From Deltaproteobacteria bacterium (GTDB taxonomy: Bacteria > Myxococcota_A > Polyangia > Polyangiales > Houyiibacteriaceae): a stretch of 64,000 bases of DNA. The notes beneath the pieces were generated by a model. It was given only the letters and a program-made list of their open reading frames with translations, made no database searches and was not told where the DNA came from. The position numbers were made by a program, and so were the translations under genes. Position 1 is the stretch's first letter. Every line of letters starts with the position of its first letter. The stretch lies in contig JAEPMI010000008.1 in the NCBI GenBank assembly GCA_017644045.1, positions 124,001 through 188,000 of the forward strand. Direction: 5' to 3'. Shown here piece by piece: positions 17,501-26,455 of the stretch.

Positions 17501-18563
17501 CGGTGACGTCACCGGCGCGCGGTACGAAGCGCTCGCGCACCGTCCCCCCGGCCGTCCACACCACCGTGAAGCCGCCGGAGACCTTCGCGCAGTCCGGCCC
17601 CACTGCTGCGTCGGACGGATCTGCCAAACCCAGGTACACCCCGACGTCGTCGTTGAGCGAGCCGCTCCAGCTCACTCGGCCACCGTAGACCGCGAGCGGC
17701 TCGCCCGGCCTGCGCTCGTCGCTCCAGACGAAGAGCGCATACGCGCCGTTGGCACAGGCTCGTGGGGCCACCTGATCGTCGGCCGCGTCCTGGAACGGGC
17801 CCGCGCCCGAGCCGAGCGGACGAGACACCTCCGGCCCGATCGTCGGGTCGAGAACCGCGGGGAACGAAGACGCGGCGAGCAGATCGCCCGAGAGGGCGTA
17901 CGTGACCTCTCCGTCGGCCCACGCCGCTGGAACCCGAGCTCGGATTCCATCCGCGTCGATCCACGTGGCGTGGCTGACGAGAATCCCGGATGACCGACCC
18001 TCTCTTCGCAGAACGAGACCTTCGTCGATCGTGCGGTGGAGCAGGTGGTCCGCGAAGGGGATGGACACGGTCACTTCACCCCGCGGTCGTGCGTCGAAGT
18101 GCCACGCGAGAGCGATGTGCCCCTCACGGTTCGAGAGTTGCTCGTCGACGCCCGTAGCGACCTCACGCCACGCCACGCCCGCCGGGTCGACGACGTAGTC
18201 CGCTCCAGCTGGGTGGATGCGTGCGTTGGTGGTCACGGAGATGCCCGGAATACGGACAGGAGATTGCGCTTCGTCGTACGTGAGTGAAAGGGCGTGCCCC
18301 TCGATGCTCAGCTCGTGCCGCGTTCCCGCGCCGATCAGCCGGTTGCCTCGCTGAACCAACGGAGCAAGTCGTGACGTACCGTCCGCGATGCCGCCGAGCT
18401 CGGCCGATACGCGCAGGGCGGGCGTCGTTTCGATGGCCTCCGAAACAGGGGTCTGGACGTCGCGTGGGCCGGCATCGCTCCTCACCCGATCAGGGGATGA
18501 ATTCGTACAGGCCGCCAATACGCCGACAACGGCCAATACGGCCCGGCGAAGGAAGCTTCTCAT
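14526..18563 (-). CDS. Giant Cys-rich surface lipoprotein with MYXO-CTERM-like tail
   Basis: A 1345-residue exported protein. It has an N-terminal lipoprotein signal (VVGVLAACTNSS), about 850 residues of beta-propeller-like repeats (recurring W-x-G and VVWT/AWRD strands), and a Cys-rich stalk of at least seven repeats of the form C-D-x-x-E-x-C-x-G-(x5-8)-C-P-x-D. The C-terminus has a CGCRTAGG motif, a hydrophobic helix (LPAGFLVLLGIITV) and RRRR, the tripartite layout of MYXO-CTERM surface-sorting signals. The repeat protein is first in the operon with the small lipoprotein and protease. Its likely place is the outer-membrane surface; ligand and role are unknown. ATG 18563 is chosen over the upstream ATG because it begins the signal peptide. 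Confidence 0.8.
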   Translation of the reverse strand: MRSFLRRAVLAVVGVLAACTNSSPDRVRSDAGPRDVQTPVSEAIETTPALRVSAELGGIADGTSRLAPLVQRGNRLIGAGTRHELSIEGHALSLTYDEAQSPVRIPGISVTTNARIHPAGADYVVDPAGVAWREVATGVDEQLSNREGHIALAWHFDARPRGEVTVSIPFADHLLHRTIDEGLVLRREGRSSGILVSHATWIDADGIRARVPAAWADGEVTYALSGDLLAASSFPAVLDPTIGPEVSRPLGSGAGPFQDAADDQVAPRACANGAYALFVWSDERRPGEPLAVYGGRVSWSGSLNDDVGVYLGLADPSDAAVGPDCAKVSGGFTVVWTAGGTVRERFVPRAGDVTAPEVSWGSDVVGVRTASDGTRRAVLTWSRDGSGTTHQLALRRYDASGVPIDGSPVEIATGAVPSVEPTITATTAGYVVAWRDDSTGSPRVLSSAIEGTGAATPTSAALATEEPLTLTSASEGPNALVAWDTAGNGIRGRKLDDAGTPLGSVARLTRGPSDDAGRLTYGTDGYHLVYRTSGGGSYYTGVLAPAAAPGLASERVLNTTAVGGDVSVAADGDLAVVVYDVDDTSDPTLGRGIWSQRIDDNAFIGNWDTRAIHTSQAEASRFDADVDWGESYYAILHRTDLEHPSYGPQVVGQMVLADGTGTNGTWEASGGVTGLVDTRYRFAIASSGTEFFVAWTDYYASRYGFHGAIIDDPGTRTTRDFEIDENTIMDDLISNPSGIGYVALYGIGSRMYRRTVGVTGAVGSEYSIATGPSDSQHVRGAGDLITWFAPSTGLVYTHRWVTSAGAAETFRPPSTQVYRPAIAPGGGGTYLYVWQDGSTLGSVRILSQLLDANGAPVGAIADLGEGAFPSVAWTGSAYLVVFQSGNDIAAVRVDSTGRLLDATAALLTEDIDARCRRPSVDSDGRERALVAYQRMMDETGSTQIRARLVDLAVPGTDPQGSPCENGWSCASGFCADGFCCDDPCTGDCETCAAASGASSDGTCTAKEADSICRPALNECDAAERCTGSTGTCPADSFQPAGTPCGRGPLGPCDVADSCEGGSTLCVSTERMPSSTVCRESTGPCDLAELCNGSTVDCPPDTLAGPIVVCRAAAGECDVEERCDGASVECPADDFRLGGTVCRNTRGPCDQPELCTGSGPSCPSDQQRPSGFVCRPSRGVCDLPESCSGSSPSCPADAREPEGTVCRPSAGVCDVEETCGADVDCPEDRLRPVGEVCRVSTGACDIAEACDGLRPTCSADRTQADGVSCDDGRACNGIDSCLAGECVDAASIMCGGGFVCDERLGGCVPATDDGCGCRTAGGPTDGNGLPAGFLVLLGIITVRRRR

Positions 18564-18872
18564 TGCCGGATTAGTGCACGGCGACCGAGCCACTGCAAAC
18601 GGAGAGAGAACCTCGGCACGAGCATTCGTAGGTTCGTCCTTCTGCGCGCCAGAACTCTCGCCCCGTCACGAGGTCGGACCAGCTCGACCCACGAAGACAT
18701 GCGGCCTCGCGCCGAAGGGGGCCGACGTGCCACGGTGGCGCGCGACCGCGCATGCCTTGGACGACCGCGGGGTGGAGTGCGCAGCTTTCCGGCGCGAACG
18801 GGGCTTGGCATGCCACTGGCAGGTTTCTTCCGTGACTCCGGCGACTTCCGTCGGTTGCGGACTCTCGTCAGC
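18564..18872. other. Divergent intergenic region
   Basis: A 309-bp region between the minus-strand surface-protein operon and the plus-strand LamG gene. It must hold both promoters. The short open frames crossing it look like antisense or chance frames. No clear palindrome or hairpin was seen. Confidence 0.35.
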
Positions 18873-20921
18873 ATGCGACTTCCCTCCCCCCATCTCCTCG
18901 CTCTCCTCGCTCTCCTCGTTCTGCTCTCGGCCTGTGAGTCGGAGCTCGGATCGGATTCACCGAGACCCGATGGGTCCGTTGCCGACGGCGGGGTGGGGCC
19001 CGACGGCTCCGAACCGCCGCTCCCGGATGCCGGGCCGACCGGACCGACCTGCCCCTCCGACGACACGGGCTCGAGCGCGCTTCGCTTCGATGGTCGGGAC
19101 GACCACGTGGCGATGGGCGTCGCGCCGGAGCTCGGCCTGGCGACCTTCACGCTCGAGGCGTGGATCTTTCGGGAGGGGCGCGGCATCACCACCGGCACGG
19201 GCGCCGGCGGCGTGACCCACGTGCCGATCATCGCGAAGGGCCGCGGCGAGCGAGACGGCACGAACGTGGACTGCAACTACGCGTTCGGACTGCACGGCGA
19301 GGTGCTCGCCGCCGACTTCGAGGACATGGCCTCGGGAGCGAACCACCCAGTGGTCGGGCGCACGCCGATCGCATCCGAGGAGTGGCACCACGTGGCGGTC
19401 AGCTACGACGGCGCGACCTGGCGTCTGTTCGTCGACGGAGCGCTCGACGTGGAGAAGACCGTCGACGCGACGCCGCGAGCGGACAGCATCCAGCACTTCG
19501 GCATCGGGACGACCTTCAACTCGACGGGCAGCCCCGCGGGCTACTTCGAAGGGCGCATCGACGAGGTCCGCGTCTTCGATCGTGCGCGACCCCAGAGCGA
19601 GATCGCCGCGTCGATGTTCGAGACGCTCCCGGCAGATGCCGAAGGGCTCGTCGGCCATTGGCCGCTCGAGGAGTCGGACCCGGGCGCGGATTCGACCGCG
19701 ACCAACGCGGGCACGGTCGTCGGCGCCTCACCGGTGACCGGTGCGACCCTCGGCTTCGGAGTCGCACCGACCGTCTCGGCGGTGGAGCCGGCCGACGGCG
19801 CCGCGCTCTCGGGGGCCGTGGAGCTCTCCGCCGAGGTCGGCGGCGACCGACCCACCGAGGTGACCTTCTATCTTCGCGAGGTCACCGACGCGGACGACTT
19901 CACGATCGCGGTGATGCCGGACACCCAGTACTACACCGTCGAGTCGCGGAACCTGCACGGCTACTTCTACGACCAGACGCGATGGATCGTGGAGAACCGG
20001 GACGCCTGGAACATCGTGGGCGCGATCCACAACGGCGACATCGTCAACAACGCCGAGGTTCGCTACCAGTGGGGCGTCGCGGACCGCGCGATGACGACGC
20101 TCGAGACGACCTTGCCCGGCTTCTTCGATGGGGTGCCCTACGGCGTGACGCCGGGGAACCACGACCAGGATCCGCGAGGCACGCCCGGCGGCACCGACAA
20201 CTACAACGAGTTCTTCGGCGTCGACCGCTTCCGTGGGCGCTTCTACTACGGCGGTCGCTACGGCTCGGGGAACGAACAGAACTACGTGCTCTTCCAGGCG
20301 GGGCCGCTCGAGGTGTTGGTCGTCAGCTTGGAGTTCAACGCCGAACAGGACCCGGCCGTGCTCGCGTGGGCGCGCGAGGTCTTCGCCGCGCACCCGAGCG
20401 CGTTCGGCGTGCTGAACTCGCACTACATCCTCACCGGCGCGGGCAACTTCAGCGTCCAAGGGCGCCCGATCTACGACGCCCTGCGCGACGTCCCGAACCT
20501 GCACCTGATGACGTCGGGGCACGTCACCGCCGAGCAGCATCGAGAGGACGAGTTCGAGGGGCACGTGATCCACTCGATGGTCGCCGACTACCAGAGCCGC
20601 GACGACGGCGGCTCGGGCTACATGCGCCTCTGGGAGTTCTCGCCGGCGAACGACGAGATCACCGTGCGCACCTATTCCCCGCGCCTCGACCGCTGGGAGA
20701 CCGACGCCAACAGCGAGTTCACGATCGCGATCGACCTGTCGACGGAGTCGCCGGTCAACGCGGACTTCCGTGAGGTCGGCGTCGTCGAGCACGTGAGCGG
20801 TGACGTCTCTCTGCCGCTCGAGTCGGTCGAGGCGGGCGTGCTCTACGAGTGGTACGCCGAGGCGAGCGATTGCCACCACCGGCTCCGCACGCCGGTGCGG
20901 CGCTTCCGCGTCGATCCCTGA
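18873..20921 (+). CDS. Lipoprotein with LamG-like domain and calcineurin-like metallophosphoesterase
   Basis: A 682-residue predicted lipoprotein (signal LLALLVLLSACES). Residues about 65-260 form a concanavalin/LamG fold (LRFDGRDDHVAMG, LEAWIF, HHVAVSYDGATWRLFVDG, GRIDEVRVFDRA), usually for carbohydrate or protein binding. Residues about 345-620 are a calcineurin-like phosphoesterase with metal-binding motifs VMPDTQYY, HNGDIVNN, TPGNHDQDP and a late HV. Family members hydrolyse phosphoesters with a dinuclear metal site. The enzyme would act outside the inner membrane. ATG 18873 begins the signal sequence; the longer upstream frame lacks one. It converges on the hupE-like gene with a 12-nt gap. 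Confidence 0.83.
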   Translation: MRLPSPHLLALLALLVLLSACESELGSDSPRPDGSVADGGVGPDGSEPPLPDAGPTGPTCPSDDTGSSALRFDGRDDHVAMGVAPELGLATFTLEAWIFREGRGITTGTGAGGVTHVPIIAKGRGERDGTNVDCNYAFGLHGEVLAADFEDMASGANHPVVGRTPIASEEWHHVAVSYDGATWRLFVDGALDVEKTVDATPRADSIQHFGIGTTFNSTGSPAGYFEGRIDEVRVFDRARPQSEIAASMFETLPADAEGLVGHWPLEESDPGADSTATNAGTVVGASPVTGATLGFGVAPTVSAVEPADGAALSGAVELSAEVGGDRPTEVTFYLREVTDADDFTIAVMPDTQYYTVESRNLHGYFYDQTRWIVENRDAWNIVGAIHNGDIVNNAEVRYQWGVADRAMTTLETTLPGFFDGVPYGVTPGNHDQDPRGTPGGTDNYNEFFGVDRFRGRFYYGGRYGSGNEQNYVLFQAGPLEVLVVSLEFNAEQDPAVLAWAREVFAAHPSAFGVLNSHYILTGAGNFSVQGRPIYDALRDVPNLHLMTSGHVTAEQHREDEFEGHVIHSMVADYQSRDDGGSGYMRLWEFSPANDEITVRTYSPRLDRWETDANSEFTIAIDLSTESPVNADFREVGVVEHVSGDVSLPLESVEAGVLYEWYAEASDCHHRLRTPVRRFRVDP

Positions 20922-20933
20922 ATAGCCCCGCGC

Positions 20934-21878
20934 TCAGCTGCCGAGCTGAACACAGCGGTCGATGAGCCAGAACACGCCGAGGGTGCCGAGGCCGTAGCAG
21001 GCGACCACGCGGCCGATCCGTCCGAGGCGCTCGTCGGGCAAGAGCGCCCGCAGCATCAGGACCGCGGCGACCACCGCGAGCTGCGCCAGCTCCACGCCGA
21101 CGTTGAAGAGGAGCAGCGTGGACACGGTCGACGTGACGCCGAGTCCATCCAGCGCGGCCGCGAAGCCGAGCCCGTGGATCAGGCCGAAGGCGAACGCGAC
21201 GGCCCAGGGATGATCGCGGGTCAGCGACGGCCCCTCGCGCAGCGCTTCGAGCGCGAGCAAGAGCACGCTCGCCGCGATGGCGGCTTCCACCGGTGGGGTG
21301 GGTAGGCGGACCTGGCCGAGGGTGGCGAGGGCCAAGGTCAGCGAGTGGGCGACCGTGAACGCGCTCACCGCCATCGCGATTCGCGCCGCGACGCTTCGCC
21401 GGCCACCGAGCGACACGACCAGCAGCAGGCCGAGCACGAAGGCCAGGTGATCGAAGCCGAAGAGCACGTGCTCGGCGCCGATGACCACCCAACCCCAGGC
21501 CGAGGGCGGGGCTTCGATCCGCCAGACCGGATCGGCGCCACCCACGACGGTCTCCACCCGGGTGCCGTCGAGCCGCTCGAGCAGGACCACCACCTGCGCG
21601 CGTCGGTCGAGGCGCTCGGCGAAGCGAACGTCGCCGTGCAGCCCACCGGGGCAGACGAGCCGGTGAGCGCTGACCTCGCACTCGGCGGGGAAGGTCAGCT
21701 CGGTGCTCAGGTCGAGGCCGTCGTCCACCGGCGGCGAGAACGAGTAGCGGTAGGTGCCGGGCTCTTCCTCCACGAGCGAGAGCACGCCGGGGCTGAAGTC
21801 GTGCGCGCGCGCCGAGCTCGGGACGAGCGCGCTCAGACCGACGGCGAAGAGCAGCGCTACTCGTGCACGATGGTCCAT
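20934..21878 (-). CDS. HupE/UreJ-family membrane protein
   Basis: A 314-residue protein with a signal peptide, an extracytoplasmic N-terminal domain of about 115 residues, then six to seven hydrophobic segments with the family signature GAEHVLFGFDHLAFVLGLLL and a later GLIHGLGFA. Histidines in these segments suggest metal (nickel or cobalt) transport, the role proposed for HupE/UreJ proteins. Its start overlaps the PPIase gene by 22 nt, and a PPIase next to this class of HupE gene is a common pairing. No hydrogenase or urease genes are present here. Confidence 0.82.
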   Translation of the reverse strand: MDHRARVALLFAVGLSALVPSSARAHDFSPGVLSLVEEEPGTYRYSFSPPVDDGLDLSTELTFPAECEVSAHRLVCPGGLHGDVRFAERLDRRAQVVVLLERLDGTRVETVVGGADPVWRIEAPPSAWGWVVIGAEHVLFGFDHLAFVLGLLLVVSLGGRRSVAARIAMAVSAFTVAHSLTLALATLGQVRLPTPPVEAAIAASVLLLALEALREGPSLTRDHPWAVAFAFGLIHGLGFAAALDGLGVTSTVSTLLLFNVGVELAQLAVVAAVLMLRALLPDERLGRIGRVVACYGLGTLGVFWLIDRCVQLGS

Positions 21879-22696
21879 CGTTCCACCAGCTCGGTCACGC
21901 GCAGTCGCACGGCGGCTTCTTCACGCGCCAGGCGCCAGGCCCGCGCGACATCGGCTCGGACGGCGTCGAAGTCCGGGGCTTCCGCGGCGCTTCGCTCGTC
22001 GATGCGGACCAGGTGCAGGCCCACCCGTGAGCGGCGGAGCACCCATTCACCCGCGCTCTGCTCTTCGATCCTTTCCACGAATGCCGGCCCGAAGGCGGCT
22101 TCGAGATCCTCCACCGAACGGCGGCGGTAGCGCCGTCCGCCGCTGAAGGTGTCGCCCATCCCGGCCGGGTTGGCGCCGGCGCGTAGCGTCGCGAGCAGCG
22201 CCTCGGCGTGGGCCTCGGCGTCTTCGCGCTCACCGCTCACGAACACTTGCGTGAAGTCGATGCGGCTCTGCTCGGCCCAGCGGGTGGGGTCCTCGTCGAA
22301 GAACGCGCGGAGCTCGTCCTCGGTCGGTTCGGCGATCACCACGGCGTCCGCGAGCACCCGGCCCATGCGCGACGCGACTCGAGTGCGGACGGTCGGGTCG
22401 TGCTCGTCGAAGCCTCGGGCGAGCCCTTCGCGGTAGAGGACCTCGGTTCGCACCCAGTCGTCGATGGCCTCTTCCAGCTCGGTGTCGCTCGGGTCGTGCC
22501 CGAGGCGAGTCGCGAGCCGTTCGCTCACCTCGTCGCGGATCGGCGCGTCGACCACGAGCTCGCGCACCACCGACTCCTCCGCCGCTTCTTCCTCGCCGCC
22601 GCGCAGCATGGCGTCGACCCCGAAGAGGAGCGCCCCGAGCACCAGGAAGTGAACGACCGGCTCGCGGAGCCAGCGCCTGGGAGCCGGCTTACTCAT
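21857..22696 (-). CDS. Peptidylprolyl isomerase, parvulin/SurA-like, membrane-anchored
   Basis: A 279-residue protein with one N-terminal transmembrane segment (VVHFLVLGALLFGVDAML), a helical SurA-N-like region (residues 45-130, DWVRTEVLYREGLARGFDE) and a parvulin-type PpiC domain (about 135-250, ending in the strand VGLHLVRI). It would assist folding of envelope proteins, plausibly its neighbour HupE or outer-membrane proteins. It begins 3 nt after the dnaE stop and runs 22 nt into hupE, so the three may share a transcript. Confidence 0.82.
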   Translation of the reverse strand: MSKPAPRRWLREPVVHFLVLGALLFGVDAMLRGGEEEAAEESVVRELVVDAPIRDEVSERLATRLGHDPSDTELEEAIDDWVRTEVLYREGLARGFDEHDPTVRTRVASRMGRVLADAVVIAEPTEDELRAFFDEDPTRWAEQSRIDFTQVFVSGEREDAEAHAEALLATLRAGANPAGMGDTFSGGRRYRRRSVEDLEAAFGPAFVERIEEQSAGEWVLRRSRVGLHLVRIDERSAAEAPDFDAVRADVARAWRLAREEAAVRLRVTELVERWTIVHE

Positions 22697-22699
22697 CGC

Positions 22700-25600
22700 T
22701 CAGCGGAGCTCGGTGACCTTGCGGCCGAAGAGGCGCTCGAGGCTGGCCAGGAGCGAGTCGCTCGGCTCGACGCAGAGGCCGGTCTCTTCGAGGGTCGCGC
22801 TCCACTGGGCCAGCGGGTTCATGAGCTCGAGGCTCACCGGCACCGGTCCGGGGTGGGCGCGCAGGCAGTCGCGGAGCCGCTCGAGCTTGGCGCGGTCGAT
22901 GCCGTCGACCTCGAGCTTCACGTTGACCGCGCGGGTCTTCCGCGAGAGCAGCTCGCTGAGCGGCTGCACGTCGTAGAGGATGAGCTTCGGCTCGGCGTCG
23001 GCGCTCTCCTCGCCGAACTCGTGCTTCACGGCGCCGTCGACGATGATGGGCTCGCCCGCCGTGAGGATCACCCGGGTCTTCTCGTTGTCCATCTGGCGCG
23101 GCCGGACGATGACCTCGACGCGGCCCATCGGGTCCTCGAGCTCGAAGAAGGCCATGGTCGCGCCCGCGCGGGTGCGCCGTTCGCGGTAACCCTCGACGGA
23201 GCCGCCGATCTGCACCTTGGTGCCGCGGTCCATCTCGTGGAGGGTCTCGGTGGTCGCGTTGCAGAAGCGCCGGAGCTCCTGGATGTAGCGGTCGAGCGGG
23301 TGGCCGGAGATGTAGAAGCCGAGCGAGCCCTTCTCGAGCTTGAGCTGCTCGCGCGAGTCCCAGGGCTCGACGTTGTCCGGGAAGGTGCCGCCGGCGCGGG
23401 TGAAGGTCTTCACCTCCTCCTCGTTGCCGAGCAGACCGAAGAGGCTGGTCTGGCCGCTCGCGCGGTCGGCGGCGGCCTGCTTGCCTCGCTCGAGCGCGGT
23501 GGGGATCGCGGCGCTCGCCTGCGCCCGGTGCACGCCGAGCGGCTCGTGGAGCGCGTCGAAGGCGCCGCTCTTCACCAGCGCGTCGATGACGTTCTTGTTC
23601 ACCCGGCGCAGGTCGACCCGGTCGCAGAAGTCGAAGAGGTCGACGAAGGGCTGCTCGGTTCCGTCCGCGGCGTCGGCGGAGCCGGTGCGCGCTTCGAAGA
23701 GCGCCTCGAGGGCGGCGCCGCCGACACCCTTGAGACCGCCGAGGCCGAAGCGGATGGCCGGTCCCGTCGGGTCGCGCATCTCGCCCTTCTCGCTGAGTGG
23801 GCGACCGGGCACCGGCTTCACGTCGTCGCGCGGCTCGTAGACGACGGTGAAGTCGATCGCCGACTCGTTCACGGAAGGTGGGAGCACGGTGATGCCCAGG
23901 TTGCGCGCCTCGGCGACGGTGCGGACGACCTTGTCGCTCTTGTCCTTGTCGGCCGTCATCGTGGCGCAGCAGAGCTCCGCCGGGAAGTGCGCCTTGAGGT
24001 AGGCCGTCTGGTAGGTGATCAGCGCGTAGGCGGCCGAGTGCGACTTGTTGAAGCCGTAGCCGGCGAAGAAGGCCATCAGGTCGAAGACCTCTTCGGCCTT
24101 CTCCTTGGTGTGGCCGCGCTCGGTCGCGCCCTCGACGAAGATGGCCTTGTGTTTGACCATCTCCTTTTCCTTCTTCTTGCCCATCGCGCGGCGAAGGAGA
24201 TCGGCGCCGCCGAGGCTGTAGCCGCCCATCGTCCGGGCGATCTGCATGACCTGCTCCTGGTAGACGATGACGCCACGGGTGTCGTTCAGGATCGGCTCGA
24301 GCGAGGGGTCGGGGTACTCGACCTTCTGCCGCCCGTGCTTTCGGTGCACGAAGTCGTTGTGCATGTCCGCGCCCATCGGACCGGGCCGGTAGAGCGCGAC
24401 GGCGGCGACGATGTCCTCGAAGCAGTCGGGCTTTAGCGCCTTGAAGAGCCCCTGCATGCCCTGGCTCTCGAGCTGGAAGACGTTCGTCGTGTCGCCGGAC
24501 TGCAGCAGCGCGAAGGTCGCCGGGTCGTCGAGCGGGAGCGCGTCGAGGTCGAAGGGCTCGGTCCGGTCGGGCCGCTTGTCGATCAGCCCGACCGCGAGGT
24601 CGAGCACGGTCAGCGTCTTCAGGCCGAGGAAGTCGAACTTGACCAGTCCCGCCGCTTCGACGTCGTCCTTGTGGTACTGGGTGACCAGCACGTCCTCTTC
24701 CGGGCAGAAGACGGGCACGTGGTCCCAGATGGGGCCCTCGGAGATGACGACGCCCGCGGCGTGCATGCCGGCGTGGCGCGTGAGGTTCTCGATCTGCTGC
24801 GCGGTGTCGAGCAGCTCGCGGACCTCGTTGTCGTTGTCGTAGGCCTCCTTGAAGCGCGGCTCGTTCTGCAGCGCCTCGCCGATGCTCATCGACTTGCCGG
24901 GACCGATCTCCGGGATCATCCCCGCGAGCCGACCGGCGTCCTGCGGGGTGACGCCCATCACGCGGCCGACGTCGCGCACGACCGACTTCGACTTCAAGAG
25001 ATGGAAGGTCGCGATCTGACCGACCGAGTGCTGCCCGTACTTGTCGCGGACGTAGTCGATGACCTTGTCGCGCTGGCTCATGCAGAAGTCGATGTCGAAG
25101 TCGGGCATCGACACGCGCTCCGGGTTCAGGAAGCGCTCGAAGAGCAGGCCGTAGGGCAGGGGGTCGAGGTTGGTGATGCGCAGCGCGTAGGCCACGAGCG
25201 AGCCCGCGCCGGAGCCGCGACCGGGGCCGACCGGCACGCCGTTCTTCTTCGCCCAGTTGATGAAGTCCTGGACGATCAGGAAGTAGCCCGGGAACCCCAT
25301 CGAGATGATGACGTCGAGCTCGACCTGGAGCCGCTCGCGGTACTCGGTCTCGTTGGGCTCGCTGCCGAGCCGCCGCATCTCGGCGAAGCGCTCCTCGAGC
25401 CCGCGCAGCGAGAACTCGCGGAGGGCGTCGTCCTCGCTCTGGCCTTCGGGCAGCGGGAAGCGCGGCAGCTTCGGCGGGTGGAGCGGGTTCACCTCTTCGC
25501 AGCGACGGAAGATCTCCATCGTGTTGCGAATGGCGTCCGGCGTGTCGCCGAAGAGCTCGAGCATCTGCGCGGGCGACTTCAGGTACATCTCGCTCGAGCC

Positions 25601-26344
25601 GTGGTGCATCGCCTCCATCTCGCGGAGGCTCACGCTCTGGCCGATGCACTGCAGCGCCATCTGACCGTGCGCCTGGCTGCGCTCGAGGAAGTGGCAGCAG
25701 TTGGTCGCCACCAGCGGGATGTTCCGATCGGTCGCCAGCTCCTTGAGCACGGAGTTGAGCGGCCGGTTCTCGGCGAAGCCGTGGTCCTCGAGCTCGACGA
25801 AGAGGTCGTCGCCGAAGATCTCGTGCAGCTGACCGAGCGCGCGCGCGCCGGCCTCGGGACCCTTCATCAGGATCTCCTGCGGCACGTAGCCACCCATGCA
25901 GGCGGTCAACGCGATGACGCCCTCGCGGTTCTGGTCGAGGACCTCGAGGTCGATGCGAGGCACGCCGTTCGCCAGCCCCTCGACCCAGCCGAGGCTGACC
26001 ATGCGGACGACGTTCTGGTAGCCGGTCTGGTTCTTCGCGAGCAGGACCGTGTGGCCGAGCGTCGGCTTGGTCTTGTCGAGCCGGCTCTCCGCCAGCGTGA
26101 GCTCGGCCCCCAGGATGGGCTTGATGCCCTTGGCCTTGGCGGCGCCCGCGAATTGGACCGCGCCGTACATGTTCGCGCGGTCGGTCAGGGCGACGGCCGG
26201 CATCCCCATCGCCGCGGCCCGGTCGACGAGCTCCGGAATGCGGATCGCTCCCTCGAGCATCGTCAGCTCCGAGTGAACGTGGAGGTGGACGAAGTCGGTG
26301 GTGCCTTCGGCGGGCTCTGACTGGGGCGTCTCGGGGTCCGACAT
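22700..26344 (-). CDS. dnaE: DNA polymerase III alpha subunit
   Basis: The 1214-residue replicative polymerase, a normal DnaE1 length. It has an N-terminal PHP domain (HLHVHSELTMLEGA, ALTDRANMYG), the palm catalytic motifs GPGRGSGAGSLVAY and MPDFDIDFCMSQRD, a thumb/fingers region (YHKDDVEAAGLVKFDFLGL, YRPGPMGADMHNDF), tandem helix-hairpin-helix (FGLGGLKGVGG) and a C-terminal OB fold (GSVEGYRERRTRAGATMAFF). It synthesises the chromosome as part of the Pol III holoenzyme. It is upstream of the PPIase and hupE genes on the same strand. A 111-bp gap separates it from the pfkB-like gene, so a promoter of its own is likely there. Confidence 0.97.
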   Translation of the reverse strand: MSDPETPQSEPAEGTTDFVHLHVHSELTMLEGAIRIPELVDRAAAMGMPAVALTDRANMYGAVQFAGAAKAKGIKPILGAELTLAESRLDKTKPTLGHTVLLAKNQTGYQNVVRMVSLGWVEGLANGVPRIDLEVLDQNREGVIALTACMGGYVPQEILMKGPEAGARALGQLHEIFGDDLFVELEDHGFAENRPLNSVLKELATDRNIPLVATNCCHFLERSQAHGQMALQCIGQSVSLREMEAMHHGSSEMYLKSPAQMLELFGDTPDAIRNTMEIFRRCEEVNPLHPPKLPRFPLPEGQSEDDALREFSLRGLEERFAEMRRLGSEPNETEYRERLQVELDVIISMGFPGYFLIVQDFINWAKKNGVPVGPGRGSGAGSLVAYALRITNLDPLPYGLLFERFLNPERVSMPDFDIDFCMSQRDKVIDYVRDKYGQHSVGQIATFHLLKSKSVVRDVGRVMGVTPQDAGRLAGMIPEIGPGKSMSIGEALQNEPRFKEAYDNDNEVRELLDTAQQIENLTRHAGMHAAGVVISEGPIWDHVPVFCPEEDVLVTQYHKDDVEAAGLVKFDFLGLKTLTVLDLAVGLIDKRPDRTEPFDLDALPLDDPATFALLQSGDTTNVFQLESQGMQGLFKALKPDCFEDIVAAVALYRPGPMGADMHNDFVHRKHGRQKVEYPDPSLEPILNDTRGVIVYQEQVMQIARTMGGYSLGGADLLRRAMGKKKEKEMVKHKAIFVEGATERGHTKEKAEEVFDLMAFFAGYGFNKSHSAAYALITYQTAYLKAHFPAELCCATMTADKDKSDKVVRTVAEARNLGITVLPPSVNESAIDFTVVYEPRDDVKPVPGRPLSEKGEMRDPTGPAIRFGLGGLKGVGGAALEALFEARTGSADAADGTEQPFVDLFDFCDRVDLRRVNKNVIDALVKSGAFDALHEPLGVHRAQASAAIPTALERGKQAAADRASGQTSLFGLLGNEEEVKTFTRAGGTFPDNVEPWDSREQLKLEKGSLGFYISGHPLDRYIQELRRFCNATTETLHEMDRGTKVQIGGSVEGYRERRTRAGATMAFFELEDPMGRVEVIVRPRQMDNEKTRVILTAGEPIIVDGAVKHEFGEESADAEPKLILYDVQPLSELLSRKTRAVNVKLEVDGIDRAKLERLRDCLRAHPGPVPVSLELMNPLAQWSATLEETGLCVEPSDSLLASLERLFGRKVTELR

Positions 26345-26455
26345 GCGGATTGGAGACCGTACCCGATCGGCGTGTCAGATCGAGCCCCGGGTTGAGAGTC
26401 TCGGAGGACGAGCACTTCGTGCGAAGACGCACCGAGCGGCGACGCCCCGAGACCT

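Noticed and set aside
22208..26320. Long plus-strand frames opposite dnaE
   Set aside because: They mirror the dnaE coding frame, with no recognisable domains; dnaE on the minus strand is unambiguous.
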